Shown piece after piece: positions 8,125 through 15,700 of a stretch of 64,000 nucleotides of DNA (the first letter of the stretch is position 1; each line of letters starts with the position of its first letter). Made by a program: the position numbers and the translations under genes. The DNA is taken from the NCBI GenBank assembly GCA_002403205.1, contig DHHJ01000032.1:7831-71830 (forward strand), written 5' to 3'. The notes beneath the pieces are model-generated. The model searched no databases, was not told the DNA's origin, and was given only the letters and a program-made list of their open reading frames with translations. The stretch is from Anaerolineaceae bacterium UBA4775. Its GTDB lineage: Bacteria > Chloroflexota > Anaerolineae > Anaerolineales > Anaerolineaceae.

Positions 8125-9528
8125 TCACAAAATGTCCTTTTTTGGTTTACCGGTATCTTTTTCGACGGGATCGACAGAAACGGGCTGGATGGGTTTGTTG
8201 ACTTCACGGCGGTCGACCCCGGTACCTTCTTTGAGCAACTCATCAATATCGGCGTTTTCGCCAGCGAAGCGGTAGGTGGCGCGGAGCAGTTCACGCTGGG
8301 AGATGAGGCCCATATCGTACAGCCTTTCGAGGGCATTGAGGATGTTGACGGTGGCAATGGAATGGGCGACATTATCCCGGGCGGAGATATCGGCGCCGGA
8401 AATGGTGATTCCGGCATTTTCTTTGACGGTGTAATCGACCTGGGAACGGCGAGAGACCACAATTTGGAGCAAGTCTTTGAGCAGCCAGATAAAAAAGCGC
8501 TGACGCTGCTCGAAGCGGCGGAAAGTGGGACCCCCGGCGCTCTCGGCGGTGGTACGGGTGGCGCCTTCGGGCTCGGCAAGAAAATGCATGGGGAGGCCGA
8601 CACCCGCGGCGATGAGTTTTTTGAGGGCGAGGCCGTCCTCACGGGCATCGAGGGCCTCTAACTTGGGGCTGATAACGGACCAGGTTTCGGAGGCATCGGT
8701 TACGAGGATGGACCCGGAAGAGGGGGGATTGGCTGCTAACTGGGCCTGGCGGGTTTTACGGGCATCTTCTGAGACGAAGGAGCCGGAGACGACATAGAGA
8801 AAAGCGTTGCGAAAGCGGTTGAGGCGGACCCGATCTTCTAACCAGGCGGAATATCGGCGGAGCCAGGGCAAGAGGGGGGAAATATCGGGCTCGCCCCATT
8901 GGGCGCCAGCCGGGCGGTTGATGGCGTAGTGGACAACAGACTGCATGAAGGCGCCATCGGGCAAGAGGTAATCGGCCTGGGCGTTGAAGGCGGGGTAGGT
9001 GTGGACTGCGAGGTTTTCATCGGCCTTGGTGATGAACATGAGGGGCTGCTCGATATCGTTGGGGACGGGGACGATGCGGTCGATATTGGCGGCCGGGATG
9101 GTGCGGAGGTAGGACATGCCAGCGTGATCGGTGGTGACGAGGATGAAGAGGTTGCCCGTGCGGGTGAGTTCATCGCAAAGTTCCACGATGCGGGAGGGCA
9201 TGCGGTTGAGACGGTGGTTCCAGAATTGATCAATAAAATTGGCGGTATGGGGGTGTTTGCATTTGACATCAAAGCCATTGCCGACCACATATTGGGAAGT
9301 GAGTTCAACGATGCGGCGGGCGAGGGGAGAATCACGCCAGGCTTCGAAGCACTGTTCGAGGGTATCGTGGCGGTCGTATTCCAGGCGGTCCCGATCGGTT
9401 TCGTCATAACGGCGGGTGCCGATAAAGAAAGAATTATCATCTTCGGGGACTGCCAGGTGCGCCCTGGCGGGGGAAGCGCCGTTGGGGGAAAAAACACGGG
9501 CGATGAACTGAGAGAACGGGTTTGGCAT
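8125..9528 (-). CDS. phage portal protein
   Basis: A 467-residue protein with the layout of tailed-phage portal proteins. It has an N-terminal wing (residues about 30-130 with RRIVELTSQYVVGNGF), a central region with GNLFILVTTDHAG and LRTIPAANIDRIVP, and a helical stem/crown part with LPMHFLAEPEGATRTTAESAGGPTF. The portal forms the dodecameric ring at the capsid vertex through which TerL pumps DNA. It sits between the small zinc-ribbon gene and the capsid fusion gene. AAGGAT lies upstream of the ATG. The charged C-terminus (VEKDTGKPKKDIL) is typical. Confidence 0.85.
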   Translation of the reverse strand: MPNPFSQFIARVFSPNGASPARAHLAVPEDDNSFFIGTRRYDETDRDRLEYDRHDTLEQCFEAWRDSPLARRIVELTSQYVVGNGFDVKCKHPHTANFIDQFWNHRLNRMPSRIVELCDELTRTGNLFILVTTDHAGMSYLRTIPAANIDRIVPVPNDIEQPLMFITKADENLAVHTYPAFNAQADYLLPDGAFMQSVVHYAINRPAGAQWGEPDISPLLPWLRRYSAWLEDRVRLNRFRNAFLYVVSGSFVSEDARKTRQAQLAANPPSSGSILVTDASETWSVISPKLEALDAREDGLALKKLIAAGVGLPMHFLAEPEGATRTTAESAGGPTFRRFEQRQRFFIWLLKDLLQIVVSRRSQVDYTVKENAGITISGADISARDNVAHSIATVNILNALERLYDMGLISQRELLRATYRFAGENADIDELLKEGTGVDRREVNKPIQPVSVDPVEKDTGKPKKDIL

Positions 9529-9534
9529 GGGATT

Positions 9535-9732
9535 TTATCCTTCTACTAGGTGCTGATAAGCGCATTTATTAAACACTTCCTTCATGGAACAATAAATCCT
9601 GTGCACTGTAATTTGGCCATAATAATTTGATTCTTCCCTGTAAAGAACAGCGCCACATTCAGGACAGTTAGAACCATGGATAACCTGGTAGTGGCCAAGA
9701 TAAAAATTAAAAAGTGTTGTTTGAGTTTCCAT
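9535..9732 (-). CDS. small zinc-ribbon-like protein, 65 aa
   Basis: Contains NCPECGAVLYREE near residues 22-34 and two further cysteines (IYCSMKE, NKCAYQH), giving the Cys-X2-Cys...Cys...Cys spacing of a small zinc ribbon. Its start overlaps the end of the lysin gene by 26 bases in another frame, and it ends six bases before the portal start. Role unknown. Comparable small zinc-finger proteins are common in phage genomes, often of unknown or regulatory function. Confidence 0.6.
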   Translation of the reverse strand: METQTTLFNFYLGHYQVIHGSNCPECGAVLYREESNYYGQITVHRIYCSMKEVFNKCAYQHLVEG

Positions 9733-10678
9733 GATTGTTTAGGTCCTTATCCAGGTTCAAGGGAGATTGTTTGGTTTTGTGGACCAGCCAGGCGGGGCTC
9801 CGTCTCGGCTCTGGCGAGCCTGCGGGAGTCTTCGAGCGACTGGCTCCCACCGGTGGTTTTCCGGTGGGATCGCAGCGACCCGCCTGGGACAAATGGGCCC
9901 GCAAAGTGGGGGATGGGGAAAGCGGCTGTGTGCGGCTGCCATCGCAAGACTGCTGATCAACAGGGCAGGTGACGGGCTGATTTTCGGGGAGGGCATCATA
10001 GGCGAATTTGACCAGGGCGAGGGCATCGCCATTGAAGCGGTTGTAATCCATGTAGTGCAGGCCCGGGGCGCCAATGGAGCGGCCGCGCTGGGTGGTTTGA
10101 TGGATGAGCCAATGGTGCACGAACCTGGGCATTACGGGGGGACTGGGGAACTCGGGGGTATAGAGGGGATACGGGCGGGAATAAAGATATTGAGCCAGCC
10201 ACCAAAAAGTGAGGGGAAGATCAGCAACTTGAAGAAACTGGTTGACCCAAGAAGCGCGGGAATAAATAATGGGAACCCGACCGGTGCGCTTGAAGATAAG
10301 ATCGACACATTGGGCGGTGGTTTTGGTGATGGTGCTGACGGACTGGCCGTGATCGAGTTCGAGATCGAGGACCAGGGGGGTGATTTTGAAATTGATATCG
10401 CCCAGGATGCGGAAGAAGTTATCCATTTGGGTGATGGGATTTTCGCCAGGGTAAAGGACATGATAGGGCATGAGGACGCGGCCGATGCGCTGACCTTCGG
10501 CGAAGTAGAAGTTGAACCAGGGGTCTTGATAGGCCCAGGAGATACCGGCGCGCATGGCGATGAACTCAACGCGGGGCAAGTGGGCCGCGATGAGATCGAA
10601 ATCGACTTTTTTCTTACCATCGGCGGAGGTGTTGAATTTAGAAAGATCGATACCAAAAGCGAGGGCAGAATCAGGCAT
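9707..10678 (-). CDS. GH25 lysozyme-type endolysin with repeat-derived C-terminal tail
   Basis: Residues 1-225 form a glycoside hydrolase family 25 domain: FGIDLSKFN at the start, then PLVLDLELDHG with the catalytic Asp105/Glu107 pair, and later IIYSRASWVNQF and WWLAQY. GH25 enzymes cut the beta-1,4 bond of peptidoglycan. No signal peptide is present, so export would need a holin. The last ~95 residues are low-complexity (Pro, Ser, Arg, Cys) and are encoded by a 30-bp repeat and a GC hairpin that also occur in non-coding DNA at 5839-5927. The original stop has probably been lost to repeat insertion. The start ATG follows the TerL stop by one base, with AAAGG inside the TerL end. Confidence 0.85.
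   Translation of the reverse strand: MPDSALAFGIDLSKFNTSADGKKKVDFDLIAAHLPRVEFIAMRAGISWAYQDPWFNFYFAEGQRIGRVLMPYHVLYPGENPITQMDNFFRILGDINFKITPLVLDLELDHGQSVSTITKTTAQCVDLIFKRTGRVPIIYSRASWVNQFLQVADLPLTFWWLAQYLYSRPYPLYTPEFPSPPVMPRFVHHWLIHQTTQRGRSIGAPGLHYMDYNRFNGDALALVKFAYDALPENQPVTCPVDQQSCDGSRTQPLSPSPTLRAHLSQAGRCDPTGKPPVGASRSKTPAGSPEPRRSPAWLVHKTKQSPLNLDKDLNNHGNSNNTF
9799..9828. repeat. second copy of the 30-bp repeat, inside the lysin gene
   Basis: Same 30 bases as 5879-5908 with one substitution (T for A at 9810). Here it lies within the 3' part of the GH25 reading frame, where it encodes part of the unusual tail. A CCCACCGG / CCGGTGGG hairpin follows at about 9846-9868. Confidence 0.85.
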
Positions 10679-10679
10679 G

Positions 10680-12197
10680 TTAGAAACCTTTCATTGAATC
10701 GAGGGGATCAGGGGCCTGGACGATGGCGGCGGGGCCTGGGAGGGACCAGGGTTGACTATCCAGCACGCTGAGCATGGCTGCAGAGATTAGAAGATCATCG
10801 TGGACCAAATTACCGGTTTGTAGATTGCGGGTGTCTTCGGGAACACCCCATTGGATGCGCTTATCGGGGCCGGGCTGGATCTCGTACTGGCAATGAGAAA
10901 GCTGGGTGAAGAACTGCGCCTGGATGCGGCCCAGTGCCAGCAGGCTATCCTCAGTGGGTGCATGATCCTGCAGACGGCCGCTATCGATCAGCGAGAGGAA
11001 TGACCAGCCCAAATCGGATTTCGACTTGCTGCTGAACACAAAGGGGATCACCTTCTGCCCCAGGGCACGGGCTAAAAAGGAGGTCAGCCCGGCCCCCACA
11101 CCGGTGGCATCGCACACCATGTACCTGACCGACCAATCACCCGCCATTTGCAGGATCTCAGTGAAGAGAGCACTGTGCCGGACGCCTACCCACAACCGCC
11201 TGTGGACGATCTGGTAGCTTGGCAGGGGGTTGTAGGCCGCCAGGTCCACCCGGGCGATCGTCAAGGCAGTCGCATCGCGGGCTGGCGTGCTCCCCAGGCT
11301 GGTTTGCAGGCCGCCCTCCTCGTCCTCGCCGGCCACATCCAGCGCCATCACGTACATCTGCCCGCGTGTGGGCATCACCTGGGCCGGGTGCGTTCCCCGC
11401 AGCAGGCTGAGCCGCTGGGGAGTGAAAAGCCCGCCTGCTGCATCGATATCTTCGGAGTAGTATTGCGTGCGCACCAGGGGATGGTTACGCCCCAGGCGTC
11501 CCACCTGTTCAGCGACAAACGCGCCGTACGCAGGCACCTCCGCAGCAACCTCCTCGCAGCCCAGGCGCCACACCCGGCGCACCCCGTCCTGGCGCTGCTG
11601 GGTCAGGGCAGCAGCCTCTTCCCGGGCCAGGAGCGTGTTCGAGGTCCACGCGGTGCCCCAGAACACCCGCGTGGCATGGGTGGAAGCGGCCATGGGGGCA
11701 ATGGCCTTATCAAACTTCTCTACCTGGATGTCCTGCGCCTCATCGACCGAGAGCAGGGTGTCGGCCGTGGCACCGACGATATTGGCGGTGGGCGAACCCG
11801 ATAGAAACGAAATCCGGGCACTGCCCACCTGGTACACATGCCCAAAATGCTTTTCCCAGCGGTCCCGGACCAACAAGTTGCCGTTCAGGACAGACTCCAG
11901 CCGGTACATGGCGTTGGTGGCCTGCGGTTTCCAGGTCGGGGAGACCTGCACAATCTCTGCCCGCTGGCTCGAGAACAACGTCAGCAAATAGGCCTGCAGC
12001 TGCGCCTGGAGCTCGTTCTTGCCGGATTGGCGCGGGAAGATGACCACGAAGCTCAGCCCCTGGCGCTTCACCACCGAGCGGACCACGGCCCGCGCCACCG
12101 CTTCCTGGTAGCGGCGCAGCCTCAGACCGCTGGCAAAGCGCACAAAGGGCACCACGTCCCGCATCAGCTTCTTCAACACATCCTCCAGGTTCTCCAA
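10680..12197 (-). CDS. terL: phage terminase large subunit
   Basis: DNA-packaging motor ATPase and nuclease. ATPase motifs: a Walker A variant FPRQSGKN (residues about 54-61) and Walker B LLSVDEAQD with acidic pair near 152-153. The RNase H-like nuclease domain shows Asp287 in MALDVAGED, Asp363 in VCDATGVG and the acidic pair in HDDLL near 467-468. At 505 residues it is full length and all catalytic residues are present, so the packaging engine looks intact. The likely start is TTG at 12197, one base after the stop of the previous gene (TAG-C-TTG), suggesting translational coupling; an ATG lies further in. Confidence 0.92.
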   Translation of the reverse strand: MENLEDVLKKLMRDVVPFVRFASGLRLRRYQEAVARAVVRSVVKRQGLSFVVIFPRQSGKNELQAQLQAYLLTLFSSQRAEIVQVSPTWKPQATNAMYRLESVLNGNLLVRDRWEKHFGHVYQVGSARISFLSGSPTANIVGATADTLLSVDEAQDIQVEKFDKAIAPMAASTHATRVFWGTAWTSNTLLAREEAAALTQQRQDGVRRVWRLGCEEVAAEVPAYGAFVAEQVGRLGRNHPLVRTQYYSEDIDAAGGLFTPQRLSLLRGTHPAQVMPTRGQMYVMALDVAGEDEEGGLQTSLGSTPARDATALTIARVDLAAYNPLPSYQIVHRRLWVGVRHSALFTEILQMAGDWSVRYMVCDATGVGAGLTSFLARALGQKVIPFVFSSKSKSDLGWSFLSLIDSGRLQDHAPTEDSLLALGRIQAQFFTQLSHCQYEIQPGPDKRIQWGVPEDTRNLQTGNLVHDDLLISAAMLSVLDSQPWSLPGPAAIVQAPDPLDSMKGF

Positions 12198-12198
12198 G

Positions 12199-12477
12199 CT
12201 AGCCGCCCAAAAAGCTCTTCAGGATCGCCACCAGCGACATCAAGCCCGATCCGCCCGAAGCCAGCCCAGAAAAGAGCTTGAATTGGGTCACGCCCTCTGT
12301 GGCTGCCCTGATGCGGGTCTCGTGGTCCCGGATTTGTTCTTCCAGCATGGACAGGCGCTGGTGATTCATGGCATTTTGGTGGGAAAGCTTCACATCCAAA
12401 GCCTTGATCTGGGCGCTGAGCAGGTTGCTGGCGTGATGCATTTGTTCCGTGAGCAAAGCCAGGGTCTTATCTTCCAT
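12199..12477 (-). CDS. small coiled-coil protein with hydrophobic C-terminus, 92 aa
   Basis: The ATG at 12477 with AAAGGGG upstream is preferred over an in-frame upstream start. Residues about 5-65 form a heptad-rich amphipathic helix (coiled coil). The C-terminal part (GLASGGSGLMSLVAILKSFLGG) is hydrophobic and Gly-rich and could insert in a membrane. The arrangement resembles hemolysin-XhlA-like phage proteins (coiled coil plus one C-terminal helix), which act with holins; that is a similarity of architecture only. It lies between the small terminase-like gene and terL. Confidence 0.55.
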   Translation of the reverse strand: MEDKTLALLTEQMHHASNLLSAQIKALDVKLSHQNAMNHQRLSMLEEQIRDHETRIRAATEGVTQFKLFSGLASGGSGLMSLVAILKSFLGG

Positions 12478-12835
12478 GGGAACCCCTTTCCGGCCCGGTG
12501 GCCTCGCGCAGCTCATCGAGAACTGCCGCCATGCTGCGTGTCAGCGCTTCGCCCAGGTCATCGGCACGGGTATCCTGCAGCTGGCGTTCGGTCTGCACCA
12601 CCCTGGCCAGGCGGGTGACGCTCAAGCCCAACACGCGCAGGGCATCTGCCAGGGCTTTGATGTCGTCCGTTTCCTGGCCGACGCGCTCAAAAAAGCGTCG
12701 CATGACCATTCTCAGCATGCCGATCTCACCGCGCAGGGAATCGCCCAGGGCGCGGTCAAGGTCTGCCAGCTCGCCCCGGGTAAAGGTGCTGCGGTAAAAG
12801 GCGGCGGGGTCGTCGGTGGGGGTTGGTGTCATCAT
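12467..12835 (-). CDS. small-terminase-like helical protein, first gene of the phage-like block
   Basis: A 122-residue helical, charged protein encoded two genes before terL, where small terminase subunits usually lie. The chosen start is the ATG at 12835 (a second ATG follows immediately), with GGAGG ten bases upstream; the reading frame is open further upstream but without a better start. The sequence contains Arg/Glu-rich amphipathic helices (RMVMRRFFERVGQETDDIKALADALRVL) but no clear helix-turn-helix. Small terminase is therefore a positional inference. Its end overlaps the next gene by 11 bases. Confidence 0.5.
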   Translation of the reverse strand: MMTPTPTDDPAAFYRSTFTRGELADLDRALGDSLRGEIGMLRMVMRRFFERVGQETDDIKALADALRVLGLSVTRLARVVQTERQLQDTRADDLGEALTRSMAAVLDELREATGPERGSHGR

Positions 12836-12950
12836 CACAATCGGTCCTCCAATAGAAACTGCCTGTAGAAACAAATAGGAGCAGTCCGGGCGCATCGCAA
12901 AGCGCTATAAAGGGGTGTGGTCAGGGCTTTGGTCACCCGGACGGCTCAAT

Positions 12951-12968
12951 TTAGAACATATGTTCTTA
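12951..12968. promoter_or_regulatory. SOS-box-like palindrome upstream of the phage-like block
   Basis: AGAACATATGTTCT (12953-12966) is a perfect 14-bp palindrome and carries the GAAC-N4-GTTC core of LexA/DinR boxes of Gram-positive bacteria (known consensus CGAACATATGTTCG). It lies about 115 bases upstream of the first phage-like gene. A near-identical element is at 18819-18846. I see no convincing -35/-10 pair here; a TACAAT at 12973-12968 on the minus strand touches the palindrome. Confidence 0.7.
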
Positions 12969-13102
12969 TTGTAGATACTTTAGCAGAAACAGGGCGCGCA
13001 CACAATCCGTCAAAAGCGGCGAATTCACCCCCAAAGGGTGCCGCAAGTGGCAAGGAGGTATTAGGAAATAGGAATTAGGGATTGGGGATTTGGAATCCTG
13101 TA

Positions 13103-13318
13103 GGGGCACGGCATGCCGTGCCCCAATGGATTAAATCAGCCGTGCCACAACGGATTAAATCAGAAACAAATTTCGCATGGAAACAAATGTCTCAATCCAG
13201 GTGATCAGGCAGGTCTCCTGACCCGCCCTGTGAATAGCAGCATTTTGCCGCGCTGCAATAGTTTGGAACCACGTAGAAAATATCATCGAATCATGTAGGG
13301 GCACGGCATGCCGTGCCC
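13103..13318. repeat. pair of GGGCACGGCATGCCGTGCCC palindromes
   Basis: A perfect palindrome at 13103-13124 (22 bp) recurs at 13299-13318 (20 bp), each preceded by TGTAG. These resemble the short palindromic intergenic repeats that are scattered in many bacterial genomes. No coding potential. Confidence 0.85.
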
Positions 13319-13426
13319 GAAGGCAGAAAATCAGCAATTTGATCCGTCAAAAACCCATCACGAAAATTAAAATACCTTACCGCCCCTGATCCTTCTCTCG
13401 CGATGGGGCGGGTCTCCTGACCCGCC
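13209..13426. repeat. pair of GGCGGGT-CTCCTG-ACCCGCC hairpin repeats
   Basis: 13407-13426 is a perfect 7-bp stem with a CTCCTG loop. 13209-13227 is a copy with one stem mismatch (GGCAGGT). The two copies are interleaved with the GGGCACGG palindromes, so the region is a mosaic of two repeat types. Confidence 0.8.
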
Positions 13427-13547
13427 ACGCGGATATCATCGAAAAACACGCACCGCAATTTACCCCCATTCCCCCGTGAAAATTCCTTCGAATAAATCAC
13501 CTACGGCGTCGAGGTCCCCCCACCCCCCGGGATGACATAAGATCGTA

Positions 13548-13737
13548 AGCGGACAAATCAATAGTAAACACCCCCATCAAGCAGGATCAACTGGTGCGGT
13601 ACCCGAATCGTGATCCCAAAATTAAACGACAGCTGGAAAACCTGCGCAAAGGACAGTTCAAAGAAAAATTGCGGCGTAAACACCAAAATAACATCATCAG
13701 CAACCCCCACATTGCCATCACAGGCGCCAGGTCGATA
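13548..13737 (+). pseudogene. possible remnant of a small basic protein gene
   Basis: Between in-frame stops, the plus strand encodes about 60 residues rich in charge, including RYPNRDPKIKRQLENLRKGQ, ending ITGARSI before TAG. The composition looks like real protein, but no start codon with a ribosome-binding site is visible and no family is recognised. It could be the 3' end of a decayed phage or host gene, or chance. Confidence 0.25.
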
Positions 13738-13904
13738 TAGGCGTGTTTTGCAGCCTAAGTCAAGGCCTCTGCAGCAGCCGCAGATGGCTGACCCCGGCCC
13801 AGTTGCTACACGAGTGTTTTCTTCTGCGAAAAACCGCTCCAGCGCAGCCAGGTGTTCGCCTGCCAGGTCGATTTCCACCACTGCCAGTCTTGATAGCGGA
13901 CAGT

Positions 13905-15590
13905 TTAATCCTCCGTTGGTTCCTCTTCTGCCTCCTGTTCCGCCTGCCCTTCCTCGGTGCTTAAAGCCATCGTTTCCTCAAGCGATGGGATGGGCATATC
14001 CTCCTCATCCTCCCACGCGGTCACATCTTCCACGACCTCGGCCGGTGTTTCTTCATCAGCCGCTTCTTCCTGCGTGAGCAGATCAATATCAGCCGGAAGC
14101 GTGGCCATTTCCTGGATATAGGCGCTGTAAAAATTCACCATCTTGGCACAATTCGTGATGGATAAACGCTCGTTGACGGCGTGGACGCTCTGCAGGTCAT
14201 CTTTCGTGATCTGAATGGGCATGAAGCGGAAGGCATTATCCGTCACCGAAGCATAGTGGCGCGCATCGGTGCCGCCCACCACCAGGAAGGGGGTTACCAG
14301 GGTTTCAGGGAAGGCTTCCCGCACCAGACGTGAAAGGCGGAGAAAATACGGCGATTCAGCATCCGCAACCGGGGAGGGGTTCCACCCCGAGGGGCCTTCC
14401 AGCAGGTCGCCAATAAACGGCGTCACATGGACCCGCTCGTCGTTGATCCGCGCCAGTACCATTTCGTACACTTCGGGCAGCTCATCCCCCGGCAGCAGGC
14501 GGAAGTTGACCACGGCTTCAGCTTTAGCCGGCAACACGTTATCCTTCACGCCGGCTTTGATGATCGTGGGTGCGGTGGTCGTGCGGATACTGGCGTTCAT
14601 CAGGTTCGATTTCGCCAGCCTCTTTTTAAGGCGCCCGCCGAACAACCAGGTGTTGGCAAAAGCCATGCGCTGGAAGAATGGCAGCGCTGAGCCCAGGTAG
14701 CTCATCATGAATTCAACCACCTCCAGGTGGGCTGGCATGGGCCTGGCCTCCAGCCTGGCGATGGCCTGCGAAAGAATCCCGATGGCTGTCTGCCTGGAGG
14801 GCATGGATGAATGCCCGCCATCCTGCGAGACGCTCAGCCGCAAGCTCAGGTAACCCTTTTCCGAGATGCCGACGAAGCCCAGGGGTTCCTCGATCTCAGG
14901 GAAGAAGTTCTCGTACACCGAGCCGCCCTCATCTAAAAGGCTCCCCGCCTGCACCCCACGCGCTTCGAGCAAGGCCGCGATCGCCTGTGCCCCATCCTCG
15001 CCGCCAATCTCTTCATCGTGGCCAAAAGCGATGTAGACCGTGCGCTCAGGCTTGAAATCCGCCTTCAGCAAGTATTCCACGGCCTCCAAAATGCCGATCA
15101 CCCCGCATTTGATGTCCAGCGTGCCCCGACCCCACACGTACCCATCGGCCAGCTCCCCGCTGAAGGGCGGATGATCCCAATCGCGATCCTCTTCATCTGC
15201 CGGCACAACATCCAGGTGCGAGATCAACATGATCGGCTGCAAATCGGGATCAGTACCCTCCCAGGTGTACAGCAAGCTGTACTCATTCACCGTTTCCAGT
15301 TTGAGATGGGTATGCACCAGGGGATAGAGCGTTTTGAACAGCCGGTGCAGACCTAAAAAGGCGTTGCCGTCAATCTTTTTCGGGTCATCATACGAAACGG
15401 TCCGATATTGCACGGCTAACCCCAGCCGCTCAGCCACCGATTTGCCATCCACATAGGGGAATTCGCGCGGCTTGATCTTCTTCGGTTGGGGGGAATACAG
15501 GGCTGTTTTCAGGATGATAAATCCGATCAGGAACAATAGCAGGACAAACAGCCCAATTCCTACGGATATGAGAAGGGTTTCGATATTCAT
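13905..15590 (-). CDS. membrane-anchored M20 family metallopeptidase (carboxypeptidase S/PM20D1-like)
   Basis: A 561-residue protein. An N-terminal transmembrane anchor (residues about 6-28) is followed by an M20 di-zinc peptidase domain: MLISHLDVVPAD (zinc His and bridging Asp), WGRGTLDIK, GHDEEIGGEDGA (catalytic Glu pair) and VGGTDARHY near the end. The inserted dimerisation domain is also present. M20A-type enzymes remove C-terminal residues or hydrolyse N-acyl amino acids. The last ~55 residues are a highly acidic tail (Glu/Asp/Ala/Pro), which is unusual for the family. The ATG at 15590 has GAGAGGAG upstream. Monocistronic. Confidence 0.88.
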   Translation of the reverse strand: MNIETLLISVGIGLFVLLLFLIGFIILKTALYSPQPKKIKPREFPYVDGKSVAERLGLAVQYRTVSYDDPKKIDGNAFLGLHRLFKTLYPLVHTHLKLETVNEYSLLYTWEGTDPDLQPIMLISHLDVVPADEEDRDWDHPPFSGELADGYVWGRGTLDIKCGVIGILEAVEYLLKADFKPERTVYIAFGHDEEIGGEDGAQAIAALLEARGVQAGSLLDEGGSVYENFFPEIEEPLGFVGISEKGYLSLRLSVSQDGGHSSMPSRQTAIGILSQAIARLEARPMPAHLEVVEFMMSYLGSALPFFQRMAFANTWLFGGRLKKRLAKSNLMNASIRTTTAPTIIKAGVKDNVLPAKAEAVVNFRLLPGDELPEVYEMVLARINDERVHVTPFIGDLLEGPSGWNPSPVADAESPYFLRLSRLVREAFPETLVTPFLVVGGTDARHYASVTDNAFRFMPIQITKDDLQSVHAVNERLSITNCAKMVNFYSAYIQEMATLPADIDLLTQEEAADEETPAEVVEDVTAWEDEEDMPIPSLEETMALSTEEGQAEQEAEEEPTED

Positions 15591-15700
15591 AATGCTCCTC
15601 TCATCAAGTTGATGGGTACATTTTTTTCGTCAAAGTAAGCGTTTGCACCGCAATGGAATGGAAAACGTGCAGTAATTGGATCCGGAAGCGCTGAACTTTA

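Larger units (their letters stand above)
12969..13904. other. repeat-rich region of about 900 bases with no firm gene
   Basis: It holds ATTAGGG-like heptamer repeats (13052-13092), two copies of a GGGCACGG/CCGTGCCC palindrome, two copies of a GGT-CTCCTG-ACC hairpin, a direct repeat of GGATTAAATCAG (about 13128 and 13152), and a possible short gene remnant at 13548-13737. A minus-strand open frame at 13558-13881 exists, but its C-terminal half is an F/L-rich antisense of the plus-strand remnant and it lacks a ribosome-binding site, so I do not call it. Confidence 0.6.

Noticed and set aside
10680..12197. Long plus-strand open frames opposite terL, the portal gene, the capsid gene and dnaK
   Set aside because: They are antisense shadows of GC-rich genes; the minus or plus partner has clear family motifs in each case.
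13558..13881. Minus-strand open frame of 107 codons
   Set aside because: No ribosome-binding site, GTG start, and an F/L-rich second half that is the antisense of a charged plus-strand peptide; more likely a shadow.
12900..13904. Attachment site or tRNA-gene integration site for the phage-like block
   Set aside because: No tRNA cloverleaf and no direct repeat shared with the other end of the block near 1143-1243 could be found by eye.
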